Shown here: positions 29,476-39,149 of the stretch, piece after piece
Numbering within the stretch: position 1 is the first letter of the stretch
Layout: every line of letters begins with the position of its first letter
From: Chlamydia trachomatis
Lineage (GTDB): Bacteria > Chlamydiota > Chlamydiia > Chlamydiales > 2-12-FULL-49-11
Assembly (NCBI GenBank): GCA_945862365.1
Contig: CAMAXK010000002.1
Span: 62,001 to 126,000, forward strand
Length of the DNA: 64,000 bases
Direction of reading: 5' to 3'
Program-made: the position numbers and the translations under genes
The notes under the pieces: generated by a model
Database searches by the model: none
Told to the model about the DNA's origin: nothing
Seen by the model: only the letters and a program-made list of their open reading frames with translations

Positions 29476-30570
29476 TCATATTAAAGTTTGCAGGAGAAAT
29501 TTTTGTAGTTTTAAAGTGTCTTTTAAATCACCATCATATTGTATATCTGGCTGATGGGGAACATTATGACCCCGAACGCGGTTTCTATATACTTTTATCG
29601 GAAACCCTAAAGTACCCTTACCGCTTGGAAGAGAAACAACTCTTAATTCCATATAGACGCTATCTGAATTTGTTGTTTCACCAATAAAAACTACAGAGCT
29701 ATTCATAGCTTTAAGCCCGTCAAGAAAATCTAAGCAAGCACTACCACAACCTTTATCAATAATCACATATATCTGACCTTTAAAACAATTTGCATATTGC
29801 TCAAGTGCAGTATAATCAACATCTGATGGCTCTAAATAGTACTGCTCTTTAAGGAATAATCCAGCCTCCATTCCCTGAAAAATATTTTCAAAATATGACA
29901 CTATTGGATGATTTTCCCCGAATTGCCTTGTAAAGCTTGGGATAAATTCTTTCACATGATTTAAATTACCCTCACTGATTCGCCATTCAATATAAAGATC
30001 ACTACGTATTTTTTTTAATTGCTGATGAACATACTCTTTTCCAAATATGGCTTCTAAGAAACTCTCTCCCCACGCTGAGTTACCACCACCATTACCTCGT
30101 AAATCAAGAACAAGGGTTTGCTCGCAAAGATCGGGAAGTATTTGAATCACTTCATTTATTTGTTTAATTCCCTCATCAGAAGGCTGAAAACTAGGAATAG
30201 TAATCCAGTAAACTCCTTGTTTTAATTCATCAATCTCAAATAAAGTCTTTTTCTTAGCCTGTAAAGTTTTTAATTTATAAGCGTCGTAGTGAATCCAAAG
30301 GTGCGAATCATGAAAGCTTTCACCCAACTCTTTTAAAATTAAAGCTTTTTCACTTTCAGAGCGAGCGCGTGAGAGCTTTTCTTCAGCTACCTTGCAATTT
30401 GCATTCAACCCCTCTAAAAAATGAGGATCTAGGGTATTAACCACCCCTGGATGATTTTCAAAAAGTGTTTTTTGTATAAAAAGGAGATCATTATTAAAAT
30501 CATCTTTTTTAGATTGATTTATTATAGAAGATATTCCAAAAACAAAAAATAATAATAATTTTATTAACAT
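29476..30570 (-). CDS. S41-family (tail-specific/C-terminal processing) peptidase
   Basis: LVLDLRGNGGGNS, catalytic-Ser region DKGCGSACLDFLDGL, N-terminal signal-like segment. Confidence 0.8.
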   Translation of the reverse strand: MLIKLLLFFVFGISSIINQSKKDDFNNDLLFIQKTLFENHPGVVNTLDPHFLEGLNANCKVAEEKLSRARSESEKALILKELGESFHDSHLWIHYDAYKLKTLQAKKKTLFEIDELKQGVYWITIPSFQPSDEGIKQINEVIQILPDLCEQTLVLDLRGNGGGNSAWGESFLEAIFGKEYVHQQLKKIRSDLYIEWRISEGNLNHVKEFIPSFTRQFGENHPIVSYFENIFQGMEAGLFLKEQYYLEPSDVDYTALEQYANCFKGQIYVIIDKGCGSACLDFLDGLKAMNSSVVFIGETTNSDSVYMELRVVSLPSGKGTLGFPIKVYRNRVRGHNVPHQPDIQYDGDLKDTLKLQKFLLQTLI

Positions 30571-30807
30571 ATGATTGATTATATTTTATTAGATATTAAT
30601 AATCAGCTAAATTATTAAATATGTAAGCGTTTTTTAGATATATCACTGCTAATTGCTTAAAATTCCTAAGAATTTCTATCCCCTTCTCTGTATTCTTTGT
30701 GCCTTTGCGCACTTTGTTTCTTTGTGTTAAATTTTCCATCATAACTTTCATAACTATCATTTTTCTTTTCTCGATGATCTTTTTGCTCTCTTAGCATGCT
30801 TTGCTTG

Positions 30808-30860
30808 CATAGGGTGAGTTTGTAAATAAAAATCTTTATTTACATCCTTTTTGCCCTATG
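30808..30860. other. Imperfect inverted repeat/hairpin upstream of the Ntn hydrolase gene
   Basis: catagggtgagttTGTAAATAAA-aatc-TTTATTTACAtcctttttgccctatg. Confidence 0.6.
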
Positions 30861-30900
30861 TTATCTAGCAAATAGAAACACCAACCTAAAAGAAACCACT

Positions 30901-31989
30901 ATGAGATTTATTTTTTCTATTCTATTTATCATTCCTTTCAACTTATTTTGTTGTACAGGCATTGTAATTAATGCTAAAGATCTTTCCTCTGTAAACGGAA
31001 GGACATTAGAGTTTGGCATTCCCCTTGATATAAGCCTTACCTTTATTCCTAGAAACATCTCTTTTGAGGTAAAAACTCCGCTAGGAAGGGGTCTGAATTA
31101 CACTTCTAAATACGCAGCTGTTGGCATTTGTTGTTTTGATTATCCTGCATTGATTGATGGGATTAATGAAAAGGGGTTATCAGCCGGTGTGTTTTATTTT
31201 ACCGGATATGCCTCTTACTCTAAATTAACAAACGATAATCGTTCAAAAGCTTTATCCCCTATTGATTTTTGCAATTGGATTCTTACTCAGTTTGGAACCC
31301 TTGAAGAGGTAAAAGAGGCGTTGAAATCTGTTATCATCACTGATTCAATTGTTCTAACAGGTGAGGTATTAAAAAATTGGGGCAATAGACAAATCCCCCT
31401 TCATTTCATCGTTTACGACAATAAAGGAAAAAGTATTGTAATTGAACCATTACCAGAGGGCTTAAAGGTGTATGATAACCCAATTGGGGTGATGACTAAT
31501 TCACCTACCTTTGACTGGCATATGACGAATTTAAATAATTACGTAACTCTTTCCTCTTATGGATCTGAAGTAAACCCGCTTGGTGATATAAAACTTCGTC
31601 CATTAGGTGCTGGCAGCGGGATGATTGGCCTTCCTGGGGATTTTACTCCTCCTTCAAGATTTGTTAGAGCAACCTTTTTTTCTCAAAATGCAGTAGCTAC
31701 CCCAACTTCAAATGCGGCAGTAGATTTAACCTTTCATATCTTAAATCAATTTGATATCCCCAAAGGATCTGTACGTGAAAAAGATGCTCTTGGGGTTGAA
31801 TGCAACTATACATTAATGACCTCTGTAAAAAACTCTGAAACCTTAGAGTATTTATACCGCACTTATGCCGATCAACGTGTAAAATTTGTTAGACTACGTG
31901 ATTTTGATTTATGTGGTAAAAACATAAAAATGAAAAAAATAGAGGGAAGTGAGGAAAAACTTAATGTTTTTTCAAATCTTGTAAAATAA
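30901..31989 (+). CDS. Linear amide C-N hydrolase (choloylglycine hydrolase/penicillin V acylase family), exported
   Basis: Signal peptide then CTGIVINAKDLSSVNGRTLEFG (N-terminal nucleophile Cys context). Confidence 0.85.
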   Translation: MRFIFSILFIIPFNLFCCTGIVINAKDLSSVNGRTLEFGIPLDISLTFIPRNISFEVKTPLGRGLNYTSKYAAVGICCFDYPALIDGINEKGLSAGVFYFTGYASYSKLTNDNRSKALSPIDFCNWILTQFGTLEEVKEALKSVIITDSIVLTGEVLKNWGNRQIPLHFIVYDNKGKSIVIEPLPEGLKVYDNPIGVMTNSPTFDWHMTNLNNYVTLSSYGSEVNPLGDIKLRPLGAGSGMIGLPGDFTPPSRFVRATFFSQNAVATPTSNAAVDLTFHILNQFDIPKGSVREKDALGVECNYTLMTSVKNSETLEYLYRTYADQRVKFVRLRDFDLCGKNIKMKKIEGSEEKLNVFSNLVK

Positions 31990-32047
31990 CAACCTTCTTT
32001 CAAACTTAGGGCGCACAAGAAAAGGAATTAAACCAAATCAAAAAAAC

Positions 32048-33649
32048 TCATTGTTTAACTTTCATTGGATAAAAAAAGAGCGGACAACCTTTCGGAAGAT
32101 ATCTGTGAACCGATAAATAGGCAGCAGCATCTGTCGCACTTTTAAAGAAAGCTCGGTATGCAGGTTGCGTATGTCCAACAATTAAGGAAATAGAAGATCC
32201 GTGAGAGTCAAAGATTTCCACAGATCCATCCTCATTGCTTACATACATAATAGCTGCTCGAACAGCTGTTAATTGTCCTGAAGAACCCGGCCCTATATCG
32301 CTTAGAAATTTCTCATATCTATCAATGCTTATAGAATTTTTTAAACTATTTTTTTCACTCAAATTCTTCCCTATTAGTATATCTTTATTAAATTTGGCAA
32401 ACATTTTCAAACTAGTGCAATTAAACATTTGCTCTGGGGGAAGTTTTAGATGCCTTATCACACCCTCTTTCAGAATCTCTTCGATCGTCTTGTCTTGTTT
32501 AGCCATTTTTGCAACAAGCGCTGCGGTAGACATAGATCCGCAACAATAATTAGCTCCTCCACTTTTAATACCGAATTCCTCATCTGCAAAATTCTTTTGG
32601 CTAATCGAATTTTTTGCTTCAACTAAATTAGAAAATAATTTAGCGGAAGCTTCTACTTCAAAGTTTCTAAAGATATAACTACACCTAGAGTTTTTGTCTG
32701 GTAGCAACGTTTGAAATTTTTGAAGTAGTCGAATAACTTTTATTGGATTTTTATTTTTAAAAAAGATTGCTAAATCATTAGGGGATAGAGTGTTATACAA
32801 CCCTTTTTGATTAATCAAGTCTTCTTGTAACTTTTCAATGAATTTAGCAGCTGCTTTCATTTCAAACTCTTTAAAGATCTCTTTACATGGAGAGCTGACT
32901 TCGTGCAACAAGGTTTGAAATTTTTGAAGTAATTGAATAACTTTTATTGGATTTTTATCTTTAAATAAGATTTCTAAATCATAACGAGATAAAGTGTTAT
33001 ACAACCCTTTTTGATTAATCAAGTCTTCTTGTAACTTTTCAATGAATTTAGCAGCTGCTTTCATTTCAAACTCTTTAAAGATATTTTTACATGGAGAGCT
33101 TGCTTTTGGTAGTAATGGTTTAAGGTTTTGAAGTAGTTCAATCACTTCTATTGGATCTTTATCTTTAAATAGGATTTCAAAATCATGACGAGATAAGGTA
33201 TTATACAACCCCCTTTCATTAATTAAGTCTTCCTCTAATCTTTTAATGAATTTAATAGCAGCTTCTGCTTCAAAATCTTCAAAGATCCTTCTAGATAAAG
33301 TGCTTACTTTTGGTGGCAATGTTTGAAGTTTTTGTAGTTCTTGAATAAATTCTATTGGATCTTTATCTTCCAACAACATCTTTAAATCATTAGGGGATAA
33401 GGTTTTATATTCCTTTGTTTGTTTGTTTAATTCTTCTTCTAACTTAGTAGGGTGTGGATCACTTAACGCGCCAAATAAAGGATTTACAATAGCAGAAACT
33501 TTGGCAGCAATTGCACTAAAAATAGAAGGTCTACGAGAACTTGTAAGTGTTGAGGTGTCTATAGGTGTAACTTTATGATCACCAGTAGGTTGCGTTAAAT
33601 CCCCTCTTAAGGTTGATTCGTTGGATCTTGGTCCTTGTATTCCACTCAT
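32048..33649 (-). CDS. Repeat protein with C-terminal Cys...DSH papain-like/deubiquitinase-like domain (candidate effector), family Y member 1
   Basis: C-term ANYCCGSMSTAALV...SVEIFDSHGSSISLIVG shared with 35229-36950; N-term four 68-aa repeats. Confidence 0.75.
   Translation of the reverse strand: MSGIQGPRSNESTLRGDLTQPTGDHKVTPIDTSTLTSSRRPSIFSAIAAKVSAIVNPLFGALSDPHPTKLEEELNKQTKEYKTLSPNDLKMLLEDKDPIEFIQELQKLQTLPPKVSTLSRRIFEDFEAEAAIKFIKRLEEDLINERGLYNTLSRHDFEILFKDKDPIEVIELLQNLKPLLPKASSPCKNIFKEFEMKAAAKFIEKLQEDLINQKGLYNTLSRYDLEILFKDKNPIKVIQLLQKFQTLLHEVSSPCKEIFKEFEMKAAAKFIEKLQEDLINQKGLYNTLSPNDLAIFFKNKNPIKVIRLLQKFQTLLPDKNSRCSYIFRNFEVEASAKLFSNLVEAKNSISQKNFADEEFGIKSGGANYCCGSMSTAALVAKMAKQDKTIEEILKEGVIRHLKLPPEQMFNCTSLKMFAKFNKDILIGKNLSEKNSLKNSISIDRYEKFLSDIGPGSSGQLTAVRAAIMYVSNEDGSVEIFDSHGSSISLIVGHTQPAYRAFFKSATDAAAYLSVHRYLPKGCPLFFYPMKVKQ
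32627..33442 (-). repeat. Four tandem 204-bp (68-codon) coding repeats
   Basis: LEEELNKQTKEYKTLSPNDL... / LEEDLINERGLYNTLSRHDF... / LQEDLINQKGLYNTLSRYDL... / LQEDLINQKGLYNTLSPNDL..., each 68 aa; DNA offset 204 (ccctttttga at 32801 and 33005). Confidence 0.92.
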
Positions 33650-33982
33650 TATAAATTTATTAATACCATTTATTTTTAGTAATAATTATTTTATAATTAA
33701 TGGAAATGTTTATTTTTTGTAATACAAAGCTTTCATTTAAAATGATTTATCACCTTTACTAATATACATCGGGGAATTTCTATCGATCCATATCATAACC
33801 TCTTAAAATTAAGGGGGTTAAGAGTTAATAAGAAAAAGTCGTTCTGAAAAGATCCCCTAATTCCACAAAAAGTGGATAGTTTTACTACATAAAATATCGT
33901 TACTGATATTCTATTTAATCGATCAAAATTTTAGATAAAAAATAAATATATATAAGAAATTTTTAAATTTTAGGGCACACGT

Positions 33983-35218
33983 ATGAATTCAGATAAATTA
34001 GAAACTGGCACTACAACTTTAGCAGCGTGGTTCGTTGTATCACTATTTTATGCGTACCAATACATTTTAAAGGTGATGCCAGGAATCATGATCACTGACA
34101 TCATGACCTCTTTTGACATGAACACAGCAATATTTGGTAAGTTTTCAGGAATTTATTACATCGGGTATTCGCTGATGCATTTGCCGGTAGCGATTATGCT
34201 GGATCGATATGGTCCTAGAAAAATTATTACCGGATGCGTGCTTGTTACTGCCCTAGGATTGTTACCCCTTATATACTCTACTCACTCTATTTACCCAATT
34301 GCTGGAAGATTTTTAAGTGGGATGGGGGCATCTTCGGCAATTTTAGGGGTTTTTAAGATCATTCGGATGACATTTACTACGGCACATTTTTCACGTATGC
34401 TAAGTCTTTCTGTTACTATTGGATTAGTTGGTGCAATTTATGGTGGAAGACCCATAAATTACATCTCACAGAATTTAGGTTATCAAACAGTTATCATGCT
34501 TCTTATGGGGATTGGATTGTTATTAGCAATGACTGTCTATTATGTGATCCCAAATACTGATTTATCTAAACATAGAAATAGACTTTCTGAGATCAAAGAA
34601 GTATTTAGCAATAAAAAAGTCATTTTATCTTGCCTGTTTGCAGGGTTAATGATAGGTACTTTGGAAGGATTTGCAGACGTTTGGGGGGCTATATTTTTTA
34701 GACAGGTTTACGGTTATGATAGATCACTATCTTCTACTTTACCATCGATGATTTATATGGGAATGTGTTTTGGTGGACCAGTGTTAAGTCTAATTGCTGA
34801 TAAATTAGGTAATTATTTTACTACCATTATCGGATCAGGTATCACAATGATCTTCCTATTTTCCCTCTTACTTTTTTCAACGTTAACATTTAGTGCTCTT
34901 TCTGTAAGTTTAATCCTACTTGGTACTTGCTGTTCTTATAAAATTTTGGCTATCTCAAAAGCTTCCACATTTGTGAACAAAGATGTTGCAGGTTTAACAC
35001 AAGCTGTTGCTAATATGATCATTATGCTCTTTGGTTTTATCTTTCACATTATCATAGGAGAGATCGTAAACATTTTAGGGGGAACAAATTCATCAAATGC
35101 TTTAGTCTATGGGTTAAGCACAATCCCTGCAGCACTTTGTTTGGGAATAGGTGGTTTTACCTATTTATATTTCAACGAAAGAAAGCAAAAAGAAGAGTTA
35201 AGATTAAAAAAGAGTTGA
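33983..35218 (+). CDS. MFS transporter
   Basis: IGYSLMHLPVAIMLDRYGPRKIITG; about 12 TM segments. Confidence 0.88.
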   Translation: MNSDKLETGTTTLAAWFVVSLFYAYQYILKVMPGIMITDIMTSFDMNTAIFGKFSGIYYIGYSLMHLPVAIMLDRYGPRKIITGCVLVTALGLLPLIYSTHSIYPIAGRFLSGMGASSAILGVFKIIRMTFTTAHFSRMLSLSVTIGLVGAIYGGRPINYISQNLGYQTVIMLLMGIGLLLAMTVYYVIPNTDLSKHRNRLSEIKEVFSNKKVILSCLFAGLMIGTLEGFADVWGAIFFRQVYGYDRSLSSTLPSMIYMGMCFGGPVLSLIADKLGNYFTTIIGSGITMIFLFSLLLFSTLTFSALSVSLILLGTCCSYKILAISKASTFVNKDVAGLTQAVANMIIMLFGFIFHIIIGEIVNILGGTNSSNALVYGLSTIPAALCLGIGGFTYLYFNERKQKEELRLKKS

Positions 35219-35228
35219 TCAACAAACC

Positions 35229-36950
35229 TCAAGTTTTAACCTCTAATGGAGAAAAACTAAGGACACAATCTGGTACAAGATTTCTGTGAACAGATAAATA
35301 AGCAGCGGCATCATTCACGTTTTGAAAAAAGGCTCTGTATGCAGGTTGCGTATATCCCACAATTAAGGGAACGGATGAGCCATGTGAGTCAAAGATTTCC
35401 ACAGATCCATCCTCATTGCTCGCATACATAATAAATGCGGTATCAGCTAATAATAGCCCTGAAGAACCAGGTGCAATAGTACCTAGAAACTGCTCATATC
35501 TATCGATGCTTATATTTCTTTTTGATTCCCAATCTTCTTGGATAGAGGGTTTTTTACTAATCTCTGGATTAACAGCTGCAAGCATTTCTACAGTACTTAA
35601 AGTAGACATTTGCTTTGGGGGAAGTTTTAGATGTCTTACCACACCCTCTTTGAGAAGGTCTTCAATTGTCTTCTTATTTTCACCCATTCTATCAATAAGA
35701 GCTGCAACAGAGATTGATCCACAACAATAGTTTGCATCCCCACTTTTAATGCCAAGTTCTTCATCGGCAAAATTTTTTTGACTGATTGCCTGAGCCCCCT
35801 CAGTCGGTTTAAATAATCTTTCGGCAGCTTCAATTTCGAATTGATCATAGCTATCATTTGATTCAAAATATTCATAATCTAGCGATCTTTTAAGAGCTTG
35901 AACTAATTTAATGACTTTTTTTGAATCTGCATCTGTTACCAAATTTTGTAATGCATCTGAGTGAAAGTTATTAACAGGTGCATTTTTAGCTCTTAAATTA
36001 ATTAACTTCTTGATTTTTAAATAAGATCCCTCAGGGTAACTGTTATAGTTATATCTACTACTTATTGCAGCTATTTCTAGAAGCTCATCGATTGTGCAGT
36101 TGTTAAAATTTGCTTTCTCCAAAAGAATTAAGTCTTCATCAAATTGACTTTGTAATTTAACGGACAATGATAATATTGTATCTAACTGCTTTCTTAGTGC
36201 AAATTTTAAATCTTGAGCTAAGGGAAGTGCTTGAAATTTTGATAATTCAAAAAGATTATCAGATAAATTTTCATTACAATAGGCCATTTGAAATACTGAT
36301 GCTAAATATAGTGTACTGTTTATAAAGGTAGTGAGTTCATCTTTAAGTAATTGTGAGGTTTTATATGTAGAATATTTTTCTAAGGTTTGCTCCTCATACA
36401 TTTGAGCTATAAGAAAAATAGTTGACCGATTGGGGTTATGATCTTTTGGTAGATTTCTGACATAGGTTCTATTAGCTTCAATCTTGTTTAAATCATTGAT
36501 TTTTTTTTCAGACGCTATCATAAGTTCATTAAAGTTAACATTTTTATACAAGTGCACCAAGATATTGTATATCTCTCTCTCTTCAAAAGGAACGTCATTA
36601 AGATTTTTATTATATTTCATGTCTATTTCACTAAATTTCATCAATTGATCATCAGTTAGGTTTAAGTCCCCTTCTTCGAATACTTTCGATTTTATTAATC
36701 TAAGAAATTCAACATCAGTTTGTTCCGGCGCATGAGTTATCATTTCACCAACTGGGGCTATCCTCCTTTCAGCAAGTGGGGGACCTTCTGCCGCCTCTTT
36801 TGGATTTGCTCTAGCTAGCTGCTCTTTTGCAACAGCACTAGCAGATTCATCATCCTTACCTGCCCCACCTGATACTATATCACTTGCATTCTGGGAAGTA
36901 AGTTCTGATTTTCTATGTGGATCTATTGGCCCTGGATTTTCCATCATCAC
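35229..36950 (-). CDS. Candidate effector with Cys...DSH papain-like domain, family Y member 2
   Basis: ANYCCGSISVAALI...SVEIFDSHGSSVPLIVG; unrelated-looking N-term. Confidence 0.75.
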   Translation of the reverse strand: MMMENPGPIDPHRKSELTSQNASDIVSGGAGKDDESASAVAKEQLARANPKEAAEGPPLAERRIAPVGEMITHAPEQTDVEFLRLIKSKVFEEGDLNLTDDQLMKFSEIDMKYNKNLNDVPFEEREIYNILVHLYKNVNFNELMIASEKKINDLNKIEANRTYVRNLPKDHNPNRSTIFLIAQMYEEQTLEKYSTYKTSQLLKDELTTFINSTLYLASVFQMAYCNENLSDNLFELSKFQALPLAQDLKFALRKQLDTILSLSVKLQSQFDEDLILLEKANFNNCTIDELLEIAAISSRYNYNSYPEGSYLKIKKLINLRAKNAPVNNFHSDALQNLVTDADSKKVIKLVQALKRSLDYEYFESNDSYDQFEIEAAERLFKPTEGAQAISQKNFADEELGIKSGDANYCCGSISVAALIDRMGENKKTIEDLLKEGVVRHLKLPPKQMSTLSTVEMLAAVNPEISKKPSIQEDWESKRNISIDRYEQFLGTIAPGSSGLLLADTAFIMYASNEDGSVEIFDSHGSSVPLIVGYTQPAYRAFFQNVNDAAAYLSVHRNLVPDCVLSFSPLEVKT

Positions 36951-37217
36951 CCTTCATTTAAGGTGAAGAATACATATGTGGAATTATTTATAACCAACTA
37001 TTGCAACTATCTCAATATTAACTAATTAAACAAGAAAAATTATTGAGATAAGCAAATAAATAACAAAATTTTTCTCTTCATTAGAAAATCATCTTCTTTC
37101 AGACTCGGGCAATAATTCATTATTAAATTTCTTCCAACTTAGGTATAAAATTTCAAGAACCTCATCATTCTCAATGGATTATAAAAATACATTAAAATAA
37201 ATTTATTAAAAAATATT

Positions 37218-39038
37218 TTACCCTGAAAATTTAAATCCTGCACCTGCTAAAACGGAAAAAACTTCTAAAGAGTTAAACATTAGCCCATTATATAACTCTT
37301 TTGGAGTAAACTTATTATCTGGCAAAGCTTTGCATAACTCACTTGCCACATAGTGAAGATTTTCCTGGGAGACAGTATAAAAAAAATATCCGCGATTTAT
37401 CAGAGACAAGACACAAATTTTAAATGTTTGCATCTGCAAGTCGGTGTATTTTCCATTTAAATCGATTGGATGGTTTAAAGTGTTTGTTAAGTTTAACAAG
37501 CCCATTACTGTACGTATATGGACAGTAAATTCATTTAAAAGAACAGGTTCCCTCATAGCTTGTTGCGCAGTATGTAAATTTTTCTCTAAAAGAACAGGCT
37601 CCTTTAAAACTGGTTGCGCAGTATTTAAGTTTTCCACTGCGGCAGCAGTATTACCACTTTTTTTCCCACCATACCTTCCCACTCTTCTTGGGTTTGGTCT
37701 TGCCACCTTACTGAAAGCTTGCTCAAATTTTTCTAATATATACTGAGCAGCTTCTAAGGCCTTCCGAGATTTAGCCATTTCAGTTTCTTCTCTTAGCTTA
37801 TTATAAAATGTCTGCATTCCCTCTACTTTAGATTTTTGCTCGTTTACAATTTTATCTAATTGGTTATAGGAATCATGGGAAACTCCAGCTTTTATGATTT
37901 GCTCAACAGTTTCTTCAAATTTTTTAATTTGCTGTTCTGCTATTCTTCTTCTTTTTTCATCAGCACTTTCTTTTGGCTCTTTTACCCTTGTTAATTCATC
38001 CTTAGAAGCAGCTTTAACAACAACTGCTTTTGGCTTAGGCTTTTCTTCCACTTTCGATTCTTGAGGATTTGTGGATGGTGATATTTTTTTAGAAGCCTTT
38101 TTTTTCTTTTTTTTCTTAGATTCTTTTGATTCTACAGGCTTTTCATCAAGAAGCTCTACAAGTGCGTCTACAGACATATTTTGCTTTTTGAAAACTTCTG
38201 CGTATTCAAGTAAATATGCATTTATCTCATGTTTAATTCCTTTAACACAATTTTCAAATCTTTGTGTTTCAAATACCTCAATTTTTCTTCCATTTGGTTC
38301 TACTATTAGATGTGTATATTTTGCTCGTAAAGCATTTGGGGTGATTATAGAGGTATCAATAAGTGCATCTAACTTTGATCTATCATTAAAAACCAAATGA
38401 AGATCATTAAAGTTTGTTCGGAGGGTACAAAATTTTACCGCTAAATCAGCGCCTTTTTTAAACTCAATAAGGTATATGCTAATTGTATCAAAGATACCCT
38501 TTGCAAAATGATTATATTTTTCTAAATTAGCTGATTGATCCTTTACCCCATTAGGTAATTTGTGTTCCAGGTAAAATTTCGATGCAATTTCTAGAGTGAA
38601 AAGATTAGGAAATTCTCCACTTTCTGCAACTTTTAAAAGAAAGGCCAAATCCTTACTTCTACAGATGGTTACACCCTGTTTCAAACCCTTGTTATAAAAT
38701 TCCTGGTATTCAGATTTAGCTTTTACCTCAAAAGTTTCCACTTCTTCTGCAGCTTTTTTCACCCCATTGTATATACTTAACAGTAATTCTTTTTTTTCCT
38801 TTTCATCTATGGGGGCTTTTTCGGGATTTTGATGTTCATAATTAGTTAAAATAGTCACTGCAAACCCTTCCAGGTCTTTCAGATTAAAATTAAATAATTT
38901 TGAACTTTCTTTTCTTAGAATAAGAGCCATACTTGAATATCCATAATTAAAACATTCTTCTTTATCCGCCTGAGAGCTTTTGTGTACATCGAGCTTACCT
39001 GCCCCACCACCTGTACTAACCGTAAAACTTATATCCAT
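37218..39038 (-). CDS. Modular hypothetical protein (candidate effector), family X member 3
   Basis: C-term FTVHIRTVM...LNGKYTDLQMQTFKICVLSLINRGYF...VLAGAGFKFSG; linker ESKKKKKKKASKK. Confidence 0.75.
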   Translation of the reverse strand: MDISFTVSTGGGAGKLDVHKSSQADKEECFNYGYSSMALILRKESSKLFNFNLKDLEGFAVTILTNYEHQNPEKAPIDEKEKKELLLSIYNGVKKAAEEVETFEVKAKSEYQEFYNKGLKQGVTICRSKDLAFLLKVAESGEFPNLFTLEIASKFYLEHKLPNGVKDQSANLEKYNHFAKGIFDTISIYLIEFKKGADLAVKFCTLRTNFNDLHLVFNDRSKLDALIDTSIITPNALRAKYTHLIVEPNGRKIEVFETQRFENCVKGIKHEINAYLLEYAEVFKKQNMSVDALVELLDEKPVESKESKKKKKKKASKKISPSTNPQESKVEEKPKPKAVVVKAASKDELTRVKEPKESADEKRRRIAEQQIKKFEETVEQIIKAGVSHDSYNQLDKIVNEQKSKVEGMQTFYNKLREETEMAKSRKALEAAQYILEKFEQAFSKVARPNPRRVGRYGGKKSGNTAAAVENLNTAQPVLKEPVLLEKNLHTAQQAMREPVLLNEFTVHIRTVMGLLNLTNTLNHPIDLNGKYTDLQMQTFKICVLSLINRGYFFYTVSQENLHYVASELCKALPDNKFTPKELYNGLMFNSLEVFSVLAGAGFKFSG

Positions 39039-39149
39039 GAGTTTTCTCCTTTATGGAACTTAAAGAGAAAGAGTATATAAAATACACCTGTTTTTATAAA
39101 CAATATTATTCGATAAAATGATTTTATTATTTGAAATAATCATTTACTT

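Noticed and set aside
32627-33442. Considered whether the regular 204-bp repeats could be a CRISPR-like array
   Set aside because: Repeats are long, contiguous, coding in one open frame and without spacers.
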